Shown piece after piece: positions 54,001-64,000 of a stretch of 64,000 nt of DNA. The notes below the pieces were generated by a model. The model was not told where the DNA came from. It searched no databases and saw nothing but the letters and a program-made list of their open reading frames with translations. Source of the stretch: Phaseolus vulgaris (lineage: Eukaryota; Streptophyta; Magnoliopsida; Fabales; Fabaceae); the NCBI RefSeq assembly GCF_000499845.2, contig NC_023750.2:26168643-26232642 (forward strand). Reading direction: 5' to 3'. How positions within the stretch are numbered: the stretch's first letter is position 1; every line of letters begins with the position of its first letter. The position numbers were made by a program, and so were the translations under genes.

Positions 54001-55601
54001 TTTCGGGCACGCTTTGTTCAAGTCCGTGAAGTCCACGCACATCCTCCACTTCCCATTCGCCTTTTTCACCAGGACGACGTTGGCCAACCACTCAGGGTAT
54101 TGGATCTCCCTGATGTGACCAGCACTCAGCAGCTTTTGTGTCTCTTCCCTTATCACAAGTTGCCTCTCTTCATTAAACTTTCTCCTTCTTTGTCGCACGG
54201 GGCGGACCGTGGCATCCATGCTAAGGTGATGGCATAGAAAGTCAGGGTCGATGCCCAGCATATCTGAGGCGGACCATGCGAAAGCATCTAAATGGCGTGA
54301 AATCACCTCTGCCACCTCATCCTGCTCTTCTTGGCTCAACAAACGCCCCAGCTTAAACGTTTTCCCGCCAATCTGCCTCTCCACCACGTTAGCCGCCGGC
54401 TGATCCCTACTATCTTCCTTAATGGGCGTCGCCCGGTAGTGCTTTCCAGGTGTCGACTCTTCTACGGGCGATGTGTCGTCGAGCCCCTCCTCCATGTGTG
54501 CGTCCGCTTCGACCATCGCCCTCACGGGCGTGGCCTCGCTAGATCTTGGCTCCGTGGGCGTCGCCCCATTCGAGGGTTGTATCTCCATCGCCGTGTCTGC
54601 ACTTGGCAGACATTCGAACACCATGAACACGCCTCTCTTCGTTTTCAGGCTATTCTCATAACATTTTTGCGCTTCCTCCTGATCCGACTTGATGACAATC
54701 ACTTTGCCACTGAGATCCGGCAGTTTCATCTTCATATGGCGCGTGGAGGCTACTGCATTCAGCCTGTTCAACGCCAGTCTGCCCAACAAGATGTTGTAGG
54801 CGGAATTGGCATTTACGACCAAGTACCGGATGCTTTCGGTACGCGAGGCCGTTCCATCTGTGAACGTTGTCCTCAATTCCAAGTAGCCTCGTACTTCCAC
54901 CTGGTTGTCAGCAAACCCATATAAGCACCTTGTGTAGGGTCTCAAAAGGTCGGGAGACAACCGCAACTTGTTGAATGTTGACCAGAACATAACATCTGCA
55001 GAGCTTCCTTGGTCGACTAGAACCCTATGCACCTTTCTGCCAGCCGTGACGACTGATATGACCATGGGGTCATTGTCGTGCGGAACAACATCCAGTAGAT
55101 CTGCCCTCCTGAACACGAGGTCTGACTCCCACGGGTCACCTGAGATTGTTTCTTCAATGGAATTGACCCCCCTCGCATATTTTTTTCGTTGGGAGGCAAT
55201 GGGTCCTCCCCCCGAGAAGCCACCAGCGATGGTGTCGACTTCGCCAAGGACAGGCGTCTCGTGCGCTTGTTCTTCCACTGGTTCTGGCAGGGTCGCGGTC
55301 GCGGCGGGCTCTGCGACATAATCCTTCAGAAACCCGCTTCTCACCAACTCATCTAGCTGGTAACCCAGCGACAGGCAGTTGTCGATGTGATGACCGAAAG
55401 CTTCGTGGAACTCGCACCAAGAGTCCTTGCGAGGCCCTAACACCTTGTCAGTCTTCGCCGGTCGCCTCAACTTTTCAGCTATATTGGGCACGACAATCAG
55501 ATCCTTCAATTCCACCACAAAGTTGTACCTCGCTGGCCTTGCCCTTTCCCTGGTCGGGCGATCCCCTCCTGCTGGACCCCTGGGCTGGGGTTTTCTGGTC
55601 T
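51076..55601 (-). pseudogene. pol of a minus-strand Tat element (two in-frame stops)
   Basis: One frame from the end of gag through protease (VHRVLVDQGSSADVMFW), reverse transcriptase (KWRMCVDFTDLNKACPKDS, YVDDM), first RNase H, archaeal-type RNase H (VNGSSNRQGSGAG; the first Asp of VDGSSN is Asn here), and integrase (GIDILGPFP, SDNGTQFAS, QVESANR, KWTGPFRITEAKGNGS) to TAA at 51076. TAA at 52501-52503 and TGA at 51970-51972 fit CAA-to-TAA and TGG-to-TGA changes. Subtracting the solo LTR and its duplication (863 bp) puts pol in the same frame as the gag part, so gag-pol was a single frame before. Confidence 0.88.
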
Positions 55602-56459
55602 TGATCCTGCCTGTTGACCAGAACGCTGGAGCCTTGCCTCGTCAAACCTGGGTCGACTGCTGCGCTGTGTTAGCCTCCATCCTTCACCGCGATCCACCTC
55701 AAGAACCTACAAAAGACGGAACGGCGCCGCTGCGGCCGATCACGCTCCGACGCCCAAGTCAACGACTGAACCACCAATTACTTAGAGAAAAACTCAAGAA
55801 CTCTAAGGAACCGTGCCAAGTTCTCTCTCAGCGTACTCTCGTTCTCACAGTTGTAAAGAAGTAATCTAAACGCGTGCGTACCTCAAAGTTCGTTGGAAAC
55901 TCTTATATACCTGGGCACTTTCTCTCTCCTGACAGTTACACATCTGGACACGTGGCTTGCATCCAGCCGTACACGTGTCACCATCTGGAGCATCCTTGAC
56001 TTGGGCGCCGCTTCTTACTCTTCAGGCTTTTGGCTAAGTTACTTACGCATGGAGCGCAAAGCTGCCTTGGAGCGTGATCTCTTCTGCATGGCGAGATCGG
56101 GTGCCTTCCTATACACCTTCCCTGTGGTCTCGCCGGCCGCCTTCATGATCTACTCTACCTGCTTCACCGTGTATGTTCAAGTAAGCTGCCTCCCGACCTC
56201 ATCCTCTGGCTGGCTAGGAAATGACTATCTGACTTCATCTTCGGCGATGTGCTTGTTTCGGCGATCTCTAACCACGAGGTCGTCTGGGTTCGCATCCGGC
56301 GACCTCATCTCAATACGAGCCCGGAGCGCGCCAACTTAATACCTGGCGGCCACTCGAGCCCCCCGACTTCCTTCCCTTCTGCCAGCCATGGGCCCCGCTC
56401 AACACGCCTTCATAATAGCTTGTTGCCACGTCATCACTTCCGACTACCAGGACGGTACA
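55602..56459 (-). repeat. Family-A solo LTR inserted in gag, with target duplication GGTCT
   Basis: The minus strand reads TGTACCGTCCTGGTAGTCGG to GGATCA. GGTCT flanks both sides (55597-55601 and 56460-56464). Reversed CACGTG boxes at 55949 and 55972 and a TATA box at 55902-55909 match the other family-A LTRs. The insertion interrupts the gag-pol frame between the RRPYET segment and the part that reads on into the knuckle region. Confidence 0.9.
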
Positions 56460-56464
56460 GGTCT

Positions 56465-57377
56465 CATAGGGGCGTCTCCCCTCTGGCTTCTTTCTCCGCG
56501 TCGTGGTCTCGTTGACCCTGACGGGTTGAGCCCGCGTCTGCGCTCTCGGGCGTGAGGGTACGACGCTGGTGCGCTTCTCACACACCTCTCCCTCGGAGGC
56601 GATATGCTCCACCGCCCGACGCCGTATTTCAGCGAAGGTCCTAGGGCGATTGCGAATAATGGATTCGCAAAGAGGGCCGGGACATACGCCTTTTCTGAAT
56701 GCGTACACGATCATAGGCTCCTCTGAAGTACCAACTTTTACTACTTGGGCCCCGAAACGGTTGATGTATTCCTTCAAGGTCTCCCCTTGATACTGTTTTA
56801 CATCAAACAGGTCGTAGGAAACTGGCGGCGGAGCCCTGTTCGCCAAGTACTGCTCTCTAAACAACTGCGACAACTGCTGAAAGAAGATGATATGGCCGTT
56901 TGGAAGGCTGATGAACCAATCCATTGTCATCCCCGTCAAGGGGCTCATAAAGAGCTTGCATCTCGCGGCATCGGAGCCGCCTACCAACACCATCTGCGTG
57001 TGGAATGCAGTGAGATGCGCCTCAGGATCCTCCATCCCAGTGAAGATCACCTTAGGTCCCGCGAACGTGTTAGGGATTACTGCATCCAGGATCTCCTGCG
57101 AGAAGGGTGTGGAAAACTCCCTTGGTGGGGTGACACGCTCGGTCTCATCTTGTTCACGTTGCCCTTGGTTATTGCTCAAACCCCGGCGCAACTCTTCATT
57201 TACCCGATGGAGCTCTTCGTTTCTCGCACGCTAGTCTGCGAGATCCGCCTGCATGCGTTCTTGTTCCACCCTTGATTCCGCCATCTCATCCTGCAGCCCT
57301 CGCATCATTTCCATGCCCTGCTGCATGGACATTTCCTCACTCGCAGCGCGTGCAGAACCTTGTCTCGTGGCCCTCAT
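56465..57377 (-). pseudogene. gag of the minus-strand Tat element
   Basis: ATG at 57375-57377 (MRATRQGS). N-terminal coiled coil with a TAG at 57231-57233, then the gag core (PKVIFTGMEDPEAHLTAFHT, DWFISLPNGHIIFFQQLSQ, FREQYLANRAPPPVSYDLFD, RTFAEIRRRAVEHIA). The frame runs into the solo LTR at 56464. It is the 5' part of the frame continued at 51076-55601. Confidence 0.85.
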
Positions 57378-57461
57378 TCTTCATTGTTTCCTCAAACTTT
57401 GCTAATGTTATGGTAGCTCTGATAGATCTTCGTTGCTTGTGATGGGACTGATGTTTTAAAT

Positions 57462-57483
57462 CAGCCCCATGATGGGCGCCAAA
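57462..57483 (-). other. Primer binding site of the minus-strand Tat element
   Basis: The reverse complement reads TTTGGCGCCCATCATGGGGC directly after the LTR end GGCCGGAACA at 57484. It is close to the site at 10714-10735. Confidence 0.7.
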
Positions 57484-58082
57484 TGTTCCGGCCGATTGAC
57501 TTAGGACGTCTTTGTGCGCAACCCTGCCCGTCAGCTAGGGACACCTTCCCTCTGGCTACCTGTGGATACCTGCAAAGAAGGACAAAAGGGCGCCCTAGCG
57601 ACCGTTTGCACTCCGACGCTCAAGTCAGCTAGCGAGAAACACCAAAAACTCTGCACCTCCGTATCGGAGCACCGTGAATGGCACTCTGAAGGTGGTAAAA
57701 AGAACTATGTGTTGTGTATCTTTTCTCCTTCTGGCAAACAACCTTTCTCTAGTCCCTTGTGCGTAGCCTCAAGACTCGAGCAAGCGACTAGAGTATATTA
57801 TGGGAAAATTCTCCAAAATTCTAAACCCTGTTTCCCACGTCCAAGGTTCTATTTAAACTACTCTAGCATTTAAAGCATCTTAAAGCGCATTTAAGGTTAT
57901 GAAACGTTCAGCGCCTTTAAGACGGTTAAACCGCTTGGAGCATTTAAAGTACCTTAAACGCTCGAAACGTAAACTTTATTAAATAGCTTTAGTTACCTTA
58001 TACCTGACAAATTGATGTTTCTATTCTGACTTGGCTGCTATTACACGTGGAGGGCCTCACAGCACCGTGACCCCACTTGGGG
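57484..58082 (-). repeat. 3' part of the 5' LTR (family B, minus), broken at 58082
   Basis: Matches 39131-39731 with about 19 differences in 600 bp by eye. It ends at the quasi-palindrome CCCCAAGTGGGG, where it joins antisense-gene sequence through a shared TTGGGG. The outer half of this LTR is missing here. Confidence 0.82.
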
Positions 58083-59185
58083 AGAGGTAGCGCTAGGGGG
58101 ATTGTCCCTGAAGGAATCCCCTCCCAGGAGTGATGCTGCTGGTAGGATGGGAACCCTAGCAGCCTTTCTCCTCTTGAAGACTACCCCACCGTCAGAGTCC
58201 TCGTCATCGGAGAGGACCTCCAACACCCTCTTCCCTTTGTCAAGGGGGGTTGGAGCAGGTGATGAGGCCACAGCCAGTGGGACTGCGGCGATGGGTGAGG
58301 TGAGTTTGGTGTTTGAAGTGTTTGGGGGCTACGTGGGGGTGGTGAAGATGGGCCTAGTGGAGTTTCGGTGGTGGTTGGTGTTGGTGAGGGCGAGGATAAT
58401 GGGAGGTTTGGGTCAACAGTGGGGGTGGTGGAGGTGCCAGCCTTGGAGGCGCGAGCAGCCTTCAGTGCTCTCGCCAAGACCATAGTCTTAGATGAATCCA
58501 TCACTGATCCTGCATTCAGATAAACCAAAGAACAGGAGTTAAAGCCACACCAGACCAAGCACAAGGCGTCAGTTACACACAAAGCACAGAATGCCAATCC
58601 CTCCGCCAACGCAGTTATACGGATCCACAAGGCACGCAGGTAAATGAAATATAAAGAGTACAAATGAACACTTAGCAACGAGGGAAACAGGTGGAGAAGG
58701 CCAACAGTACAACCATGATGTAATAAAGCACAGATAAGAAAGGAAGGACAAAAGGCAACAAGGAATAAGCCTCCCTCCCAAAATAGCTGGACAGGGTGTG
58801 CGCGTTGTACTCACACGCTATGAGCTTCAGCGTGTCAAAAACAATCCCCAGGCCAGCCAAGGCCTCACATACCCTTCTATCAGCGGAAGACAATTCATCC
58901 AGGGCCTTAGGCTTGAGCAGCTTAGGGTGCTCTGTCTAGTATAGGGGAAAACCATCCAAGGTTGTGGGGTCCTGTTTGGCGCAGCACACCCTGAAGAATT
59001 TTCCTTTCTAGCCTTTCTATGAGTTCTGGAAGAGGGAGAGGATGATCCTGCCGGCGATCTCGGAAAAGCTCACCCAGAGGCTTTTCCCTTGCTTCTTCAC
59101 CTCGAAGAAATGTAGAAAGACGTCCACAGAAGGAAGAACGCCTAGATATCCACAGAGAATTTGAAAGGCCCGAACGAAGGCCCAG
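58083..59185 (-). pseudogene. Antisense gene fragment (parts of exons 1 and 2), + oriented family-B element
   Basis: 58083-58509 is the start of exon 2 (GSVMDSSKTMVLARALKAARAS, with the LSDDEDSDGG patch). The intron follows, but its donor is mutated (GG instead of GT near 58778). About 58780-59185 is the C-terminal half of exon 1, with a TAG near 58937 in place of a Trp codon. The N-terminal half of exon 1 and most of the leader are deleted at 59185/59186. It is closest to the copy at 41051-43413. Confidence 0.7.
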
Positions 59186-59406
59186 CGATTAAGTGTGGCC
59201 CCAAAAAGTGGTGCTTTCCCCGTCTCAGAGGATGTCCAAATCAGCTATTAAGAGCACCCCCATGGTTCAGAGAATGTCACGTAAATAGTTTGAGGAGTGT
59301 CACGTCAGCAAGAGTGACACGTCACCAGGATGCCACGTGGATGGCGTGGGCGAGGCCTTAGTCTTTTCGCTAAAAACAAGTCATCAGCTTAAGACTGGGG
59401 GGCTTG
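59186..59406 (+). other. Leader remnant and polypurine tract
   Basis: Matches the reverse complement of about 40305-40530, then 'gactggggggcttg' at 59393-59406 next to the LTR. Confidence 0.65.
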
Positions 59407-60506
59407 TGTACCGTCCCGTACCCGGGCGTTGACAAAGTCAAGGTCAAAGTCAGCGTCGAGGTCAGAGTCAACATAAGGCGCCGCCTAGGTGAGGCGACGC
59501 CAAGGGCAAGCGTCGCCAAGAGGAAGCGTCGCCAAGATAAGACGTCGTCTAGAGCAGGTGTCGCCAAGGTAGGGCGTCGCCAAGGTAAAATGTCACAAAA
59601 GCAAGGCAACCACAGTGTTGCTCCCCGATACCCATGGGTAGGAAAGACCATGGAGGGAGTGACGCCGTGGGGAGGCCTCAAACCCTGATAACCCGGGGTA
59701 GCAATAAAGGGAAGAGAAAGGTGGCTTCAAGGCCATTGTACTAGCGCCAGTGGAGAGCAATCTGACTCGTGAAGTGCCCATGTCGCCCAGAGAAGCCCTT
59801 GGGATAGTTACGACTCATAAGAAGGGTCACGCCCAGGGGTAGCCAGGTGCAGGGTACGAGAGGAAGGTAGATACGCTCTCAAAGTAGTGACTAGAGGTTT
59901 GGGGGCATGAGTTGGCACCCAAAGAGTCACCCCTTGCGCAGATGCACTCCCAGGAAGGAGGGCTCACACGAGGAAATACCCCCAAGTGGGGTCACGGTGT
60001 TGTGAGGCCCTCCACGTGTAATAGCAGCCAAGTCAGATTAGAAACGTCAATTTGTCAGGTATAAGGTAATTAAAGCTATTTAATAAAGTTTACGTTTCGA
60101 GCGTTTAAGGTACTTTAAATGCTCCAAGCGGTTTAAACATCTTAAAGGCGCTGAACGTTTCATAACCTTAAATGCGCTTTAAGACGCTTTAAATGCTAAA
60201 GTAGTTTAAATAGAACCTTAGACGTGGGAAACAGGGTTGGAACTTTTGGCAGACTTTCCCAGAATTCACTCTTGTTGCTTGCTCGAGTCTTGAGGCTACG
60301 CACAAGGGACTAGAGAAAGGTTGTTTGCCAGAAGGAGAAAAGATACACAACACATAGTTCTTTTTACCACCTTCAGAGCGCCATTCACGGTGCTCCGATA
60401 CGGAGGTGCAGAGTTTTTGGTGTTTCTCTCTAGCTGACTTGAGCGTCGGAGTGCAAACGGCCGCTAGGGCGCCCTTTTGTCCTTCTTTGCAGGTATCCAC
60501 AGGTAG
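59407..60506 (+). repeat. 3' LTR of a + oriented family-B element, truncated at its 3' end
   Basis: Starts TGTACCGTCCCGTACCC and matches the other family-B LTRs to 'ccacaggtag' at 60506. The last about 70 bp, ending in GGAACA, are missing. Unrelated AT-rich DNA follows. Confidence 0.82.
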
Positions 60507-61340
60507 AACTAAATATTGTTTAGATCATAGACACTCTTAGTTGAAATTGAATATGCTTTCGATAGTAGGCACTCCTTGACAAAACAAAGAACCGTAACAA
60601 ATATAGTGATCAACGAATCACTAGGGTTTGTTAACAAAAAATGATAGTGTCTTTCAACGTATACAAGATTTAAACTCTCTCTACTAGTTTGATAAAGATA
60701 AACAAAAATAATATTCTTACAAAACCACATAGAAAATATTGGTAAAGTTTAAAAAGTTGTAAATAATGACATAACTTTTCATTTTCTCTTTGAAGCATGT
60801 CTTTAAATAGGCTCTTGAAGAATGTAATTGTTAATATCACTTTTTTGGCCATTGAGTAGCTTTGAACTTATTTCATATATCTTCATATTTTACTTGAAGG
60901 TATAGTTGCTCTAGAAGGGGGATTAAATGGAGTCTAAACTCATTTCGGTACCTGTAAAATTATCAAGGCAAATGCATAAAGGATAGAGAGAAGAGTACAC
61001 ACAAGATTTATACTGGTTCACCCACAACATGGGTTACGTCCAATCCTCTCAAACAATCACTTAAGAGCCTTTATCAACAAAGTATTCTCAAATTCTCCAA
61101 GAAACAAGTCTTAATCTCCCCCTAAGACTAAAACCTCTCAATAAGTGAGAAAACACTCTCAATTAGTGAGCAACAATGAAAATTCGCATGATTATCTTTA
61201 CATAGTGAATAATTTACAATACAAGGCTCACTTCCCAAAATATGAATGCTTTAAACAATAAATAAGAAATATACATTCTCTCAAAAAGATTATACACACT
61301 AAGAATATAAATTCGCCTTTTGTAACTTTGTGATGGTATA
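60507..61340. other. AT-rich DNA, nothing firmly recognised
   Basis: No supported gene. The stretch 60900-61200 ('gctctagaagggggattaaatgg', 'agatttatactggttcaccc' blocks) looks like part of a dispersed repeat, but I cannot name it. Confidence 0.4.
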
Positions 61341-62024
61341 GCTGATTGGAATTCTTGAAATGTTGAGATGAATTGCGAAAGCTTCAATTGAGGAGGTGTG
61401 CAAGGAGGTTCACTTGGAGCTATGAATTTCTTGAAGGTGCATGTTAGGTATGTAGAGTGATTGGTTGAATCATATCACTTGAGCTAGGTGGAGAAGAAGA
61501 CTAAAGTGTCTCTCCTAATGAGGCAAGACAAGAGTGAGAATTTGACTAGCAACTTGGACAGCAATTTCACTCATTTATTAATCTTTTCAAAATTCATAGC
61601 CAAGTACCTTCTTATATAAGTTTAGAGATCCGACCTTTTACAAGAGAATTGGTGGAAAATTCAAATAGCAAAGTTTGAATTTAGGCACCTATTTGAGCTC
61701 ACATGGCAAGCATAATCAAGGTGTGCATCATGTGACTCAAATTAGGTTAAATGACCGACCCTAGGTTAATTAGGAGTCTTCTAAAAACCCTAACCTAGGG
61801 TGGTTTTAGATGCCTAATTACATTTTAGAAAAAAATACAAATAAAATTTCTATTCTACTTTTGACAAGAAATAAACTTTACTCTAAATATTTACAACTAG
61901 GTTTTTAGCATTTTTTAACATGTAAAAAAAAGTTTCTCTAGAGTCCCAATCTTCTTGAGTCTTCCTTACTATTGAACTAGTTGTTGGGCCTAAACTTGGA
62001 TCTGAGCTTAGCCATCTTCCATCA
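61341..62024 (-). repeat. Chromovirus 3' LTR (minus orientation), outer end unresolved
   Basis: On the minus strand TGATGGAAGATGG begins at 62024, preceded by the purine tract 'caagagaaaaagga'. Landmarks of the LTR at 6308 recur: 'tcacatgatgcacaccttg' type block and 'cttatataagaaggt' TATA region near 61612. The far end is a guess. Confidence 0.45.
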
Positions 62025-62088
62025 TCCTTTTTCTCTTGAAGAGGATTTGTCTTCAAATCATATGCTTGTGTCTCTTCATCTTCACTTC

Positions 62089-62530
62089 CTATTCACTTCC
62101 TACAAAAGAGGTTAGATCCATAACATTGAAAGTAATATATATTCCATATTCCTCAAGCAGGTCAATTTGATGCATTATTATTGATTCTTTTGAGGACTTG
62201 GAAAGGACCATCTCCTCTAGGGCTAAGTTTGGACTTCCTCTTATTTGGGAATCTATCCTTCCTAAGATGAAGTCAAACCCAATCCCCTTCCTCAAAAATC
62301 ATCTCTCTCTTTCTCTTATTGCTATGTTTCATATATTTCTCTGTTTGTTGTTGTATTTGGTTCTTAATCCTCTCATGCATTTTCTTTACAAATTCAGCTT
62401 TTGTTACTCTCTCCTTTTGTACAATATCTTGTGGATTAGGTAGAGGTAACAAATCCAAAGGAGTAAGAGGATTAAATCCATACACAACCTCAAATGGAGA
62501 AATATTAGAATGATAAAGTGCAGTAAAAGC
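62089..62530 (-). pseudogene. Chromovirus integrase C-terminal fragment (minus)
   Basis: Frames read SNISPFEVVYGFNPLTPLDL, FVKKMHERIKNQIQQQTEKY and MIFEEGDWV, then a frameshift and LEEYGIYITFNVMDLTSFVGSE. It is the same end region as the fragments at 5830-5990 and 7090-7540. The N-terminal part and catalytic core are absent. Upstream (62531-62640) is unrelated. Confidence 0.65.
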
Positions 62531-62640
62531 TGAGTGAGTGCATGAAGAAACACCCAACAAATAGAAAAAAGAAAAAAGAGAGCAAACAACTGGAAAAACC
62601 AAACCAGGGTAAAGGAGAAGAAAGAGATCGAGAGAATTCT

Positions 62641-63427
62641 AGTGCACTTTCACAAACTTCATTTACTCTTGAATAATTTTTAAAAAAATCATTCTCTTAG
62701 AATTTTTTTTCCAGTACGTATATAATACTAGATAAAAATTTATGTGTTCCCATTTTTACGTATGCAAAATGGTTGTCTATTACTCTTATGATTACTTATT
62801 TTCTGTTAGTTATGCAATGTGTTCCCGTTTGCAAAATGGTTCTCTATTACTCATATCATTACTTATTTTCTGTTAATTAATTGAACAAATGTTAGAAAGC
62901 GGGGAAGGGAAAAGCTGAGAAGAACATTGCGTGCCGAGCCAACACTTGAATTATGAATTTCTATTTTGGCCATGTTGTACGTAAAACAGGACAAACTTAA
63001 AATTATATATAGATCTAGCATGCCATTGTAAATCATTATATGTTTAAGATAAAACGAATGGGGCAACCGTCTCTCAAGTTTCAACCGGAGTGCACTATAT
63101 ATATGGATAAACATTGCGAATCAAAATTTTGGGAGATGAATATCCCCCTTTCCAAGGATCTTAGCTTACATTCTAAAACAAACAGGCATCAATATGCTTG
63201 CATCATGCATTTATTACTAACCCAAAATCATACAAGCAAAAAATTTTGCAGGGGTCCGTTGATTTGTAGCTGTAAACATTTCTCGATGCTCAAGCTAAGC
63301 CATCCTGATGATCTCTATAGTATGTATCTGGTTCGTATCATTCGACCAGTGTCATAATGTCTTGGGCCTTAGAATATCTGTGATGCACCATGGGTTTGAC
63401 TTCTCCACCTACCATGCCTCCGACATC
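62641..63427. other. Intergenic / likely 3' UTR region, no gene
   Basis: AT-rich. The part nearest 63427 is probably the 3' UTR of the minus-strand gene. A short near-duplicate 'gcaaaatggttgtctattactc' / 'gcaaaatggttctctattactc' occurs near 62764 and 62831. Confidence 0.45.
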
Positions 63428-63733
63428 TTATTTCTCTACTTCTTCAGGAATGATTGCTTTGCCCAGATAAACTTGTTGCATCTCCTCCTTCCAAATCTGT
63501 AAACAGCACTTAAACCATGTGATTCTCCTCGACAGATCATATATTCAGGAAAAGAATACGCGAAAAGAATTACAGAGTAATTTTAAGTTAAAACCGAGTG
63601 AAAAATTAACAGCTATGTATAAATAAGTTCTTACCGTATCACGGAATTCCAACCGTATGTGAGGAACATTTGTTCTCTGAATGTCATTTCCATTTGGCCC
63701 TCTCTTGTAGTACTCCTTACCAATCCAATGTGA
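63428..63733 (-). CDS. 3' end of an unidentified host gene (last two exons)
   Basis: Exon 63635-63733 has acceptor 'ttgtttcag' and donor 'acg|gtaaga', and reads [20 protein letters not shown] then [13 protein letters not shown]. After a 138-bp intron (63497-63634), acceptor 'ctgtttacag' opens the last exon 63428-63496 ([20 protein letters not shown], then EK and TAA). The exons are in phase 0 with each other, consensus splice sites are present at both ends, and the sequence is not repeat-like, which makes a real gene likely. I do not recognise the protein. Earlier exons lie beyond the right edge or in 63740-64000, where I see none. Confidence 0.6.
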
Positions 63734-64000
63734 CTGAAACAAGTTACCGATCAGTTATAAAACACTAATTATGTAAATAGTACAAGGTATGTATGTGTAT
63801 AAACATCTTCCTCAATCGACATTACACTATTTCTCATTATAGTAACAAAGTTAGAGGAGGAAGCATATGAATGATTCAAGTAATAAATCCATTAATATAA
63901 TATATTTCTAATTTTAATTTATTTTACTTCTATAAAAAACAAAGAATGAAAAAAAAAGAAACTAAACATTTACTCAAGCAAGTCTCAGCATCAGACTTTC
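63734..64000 (-). other. Probable intron of the unidentified gene
   Basis: AT-rich sequence upstream of the acceptor at 63734-63740. No further exon is recognised before the window ends. Confidence 0.4.

Noticed and set aside
54331..54924. Plus-strand frame of 197 codons
   Set aside because: Complement of the minus-strand pol linker region; no domain or splice evidence.
1..64000. tRNA, rRNA or CRISPR arrays
   Set aside because: I saw no cloverleaf-like A/B box pairs, rRNA sequence or spaced repeats. The regular arrays are retrotransposon tandem repeats without unique spacers.

Overview
The window is plant nuclear DNA, most likely from a dicot and plausibly a papilionoid legume of the Phaseolus/Vigna type. 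That assignment is inference from the repeat landscape and from my memory of related sequences; nothing here proves the species. About 46 kb of the 64 kb is nested or broken Ty3/gypsy LTR retrotransposon DNA. Two host genes are visible: an R2R3-MYB transcription factor gene (30946-36884, + strand, three exons) and the 3' end of an unidentified gene (63428-63733, - strand, two exons).

Layout. 1-4574: 3' end of a Tat-lineage element ('family B', + orientation) with an antisense gene, polypurine tract (PPT) and LTR. 4575-9486: internally deleted chromovirus-like fragments with LTRs, one holding a nested solo LTR. 9487-11567: gag and 5' LTR of a further Tat element on the minus strand. 11573-23922: a young, almost intact 12.35-kb Tat element ('family A') with 792-bp LTRs and the 5-bp duplication GTCTT. 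24541-28291: truncated 3' half of an older relative. 29173-29939: solo LTR with target duplication CTTTC, about 1 kb upstream of the MYB gene. 30946-36884: MYB gene with a 4.6-kb second intron. 38081-60506: a rearranged cluster of family-B elements in both orientations. It is split by a gag-only non-autonomous element (45487-50286) and, inside gag, by a family-A solo LTR (55602-56459). 60506-64000: AT-rich DNA, a decayed chromovirus fragment and the 3' end of the second host gene.

The most interesting feature is an antisense gene carried by every Tat-lineage element here that retains this region. It lies between pol and the 3' LTR, on the strand opposite gag-pol. Two long reading frames are separated by a short intron whose position and phase (phase 1) recur in the copies that can be read. 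Exon 1 resembles the Pfam family of 'putative gypsy type transposon' proteins (PF04195, from memory). Exon 2 is proline-rich and then strongly coiled-coil, and ends in a conserved V-V-D-G-[KR]-V-V-P motif. The copy in the young element (19879-22534) is open throughout and would encode about 825 residues.

The gag-pol genes show the usual Tat order: gag with a CCHC-like box, protease, reverse transcriptase, RNase H, a second archaeal-type RNase H, and integrase. Decay is mainly by in-frame stops that fit single C-to-T or G-to-A changes, plus nested insertions, truncations and one probable inversion or complex join between 39131 and 58082.
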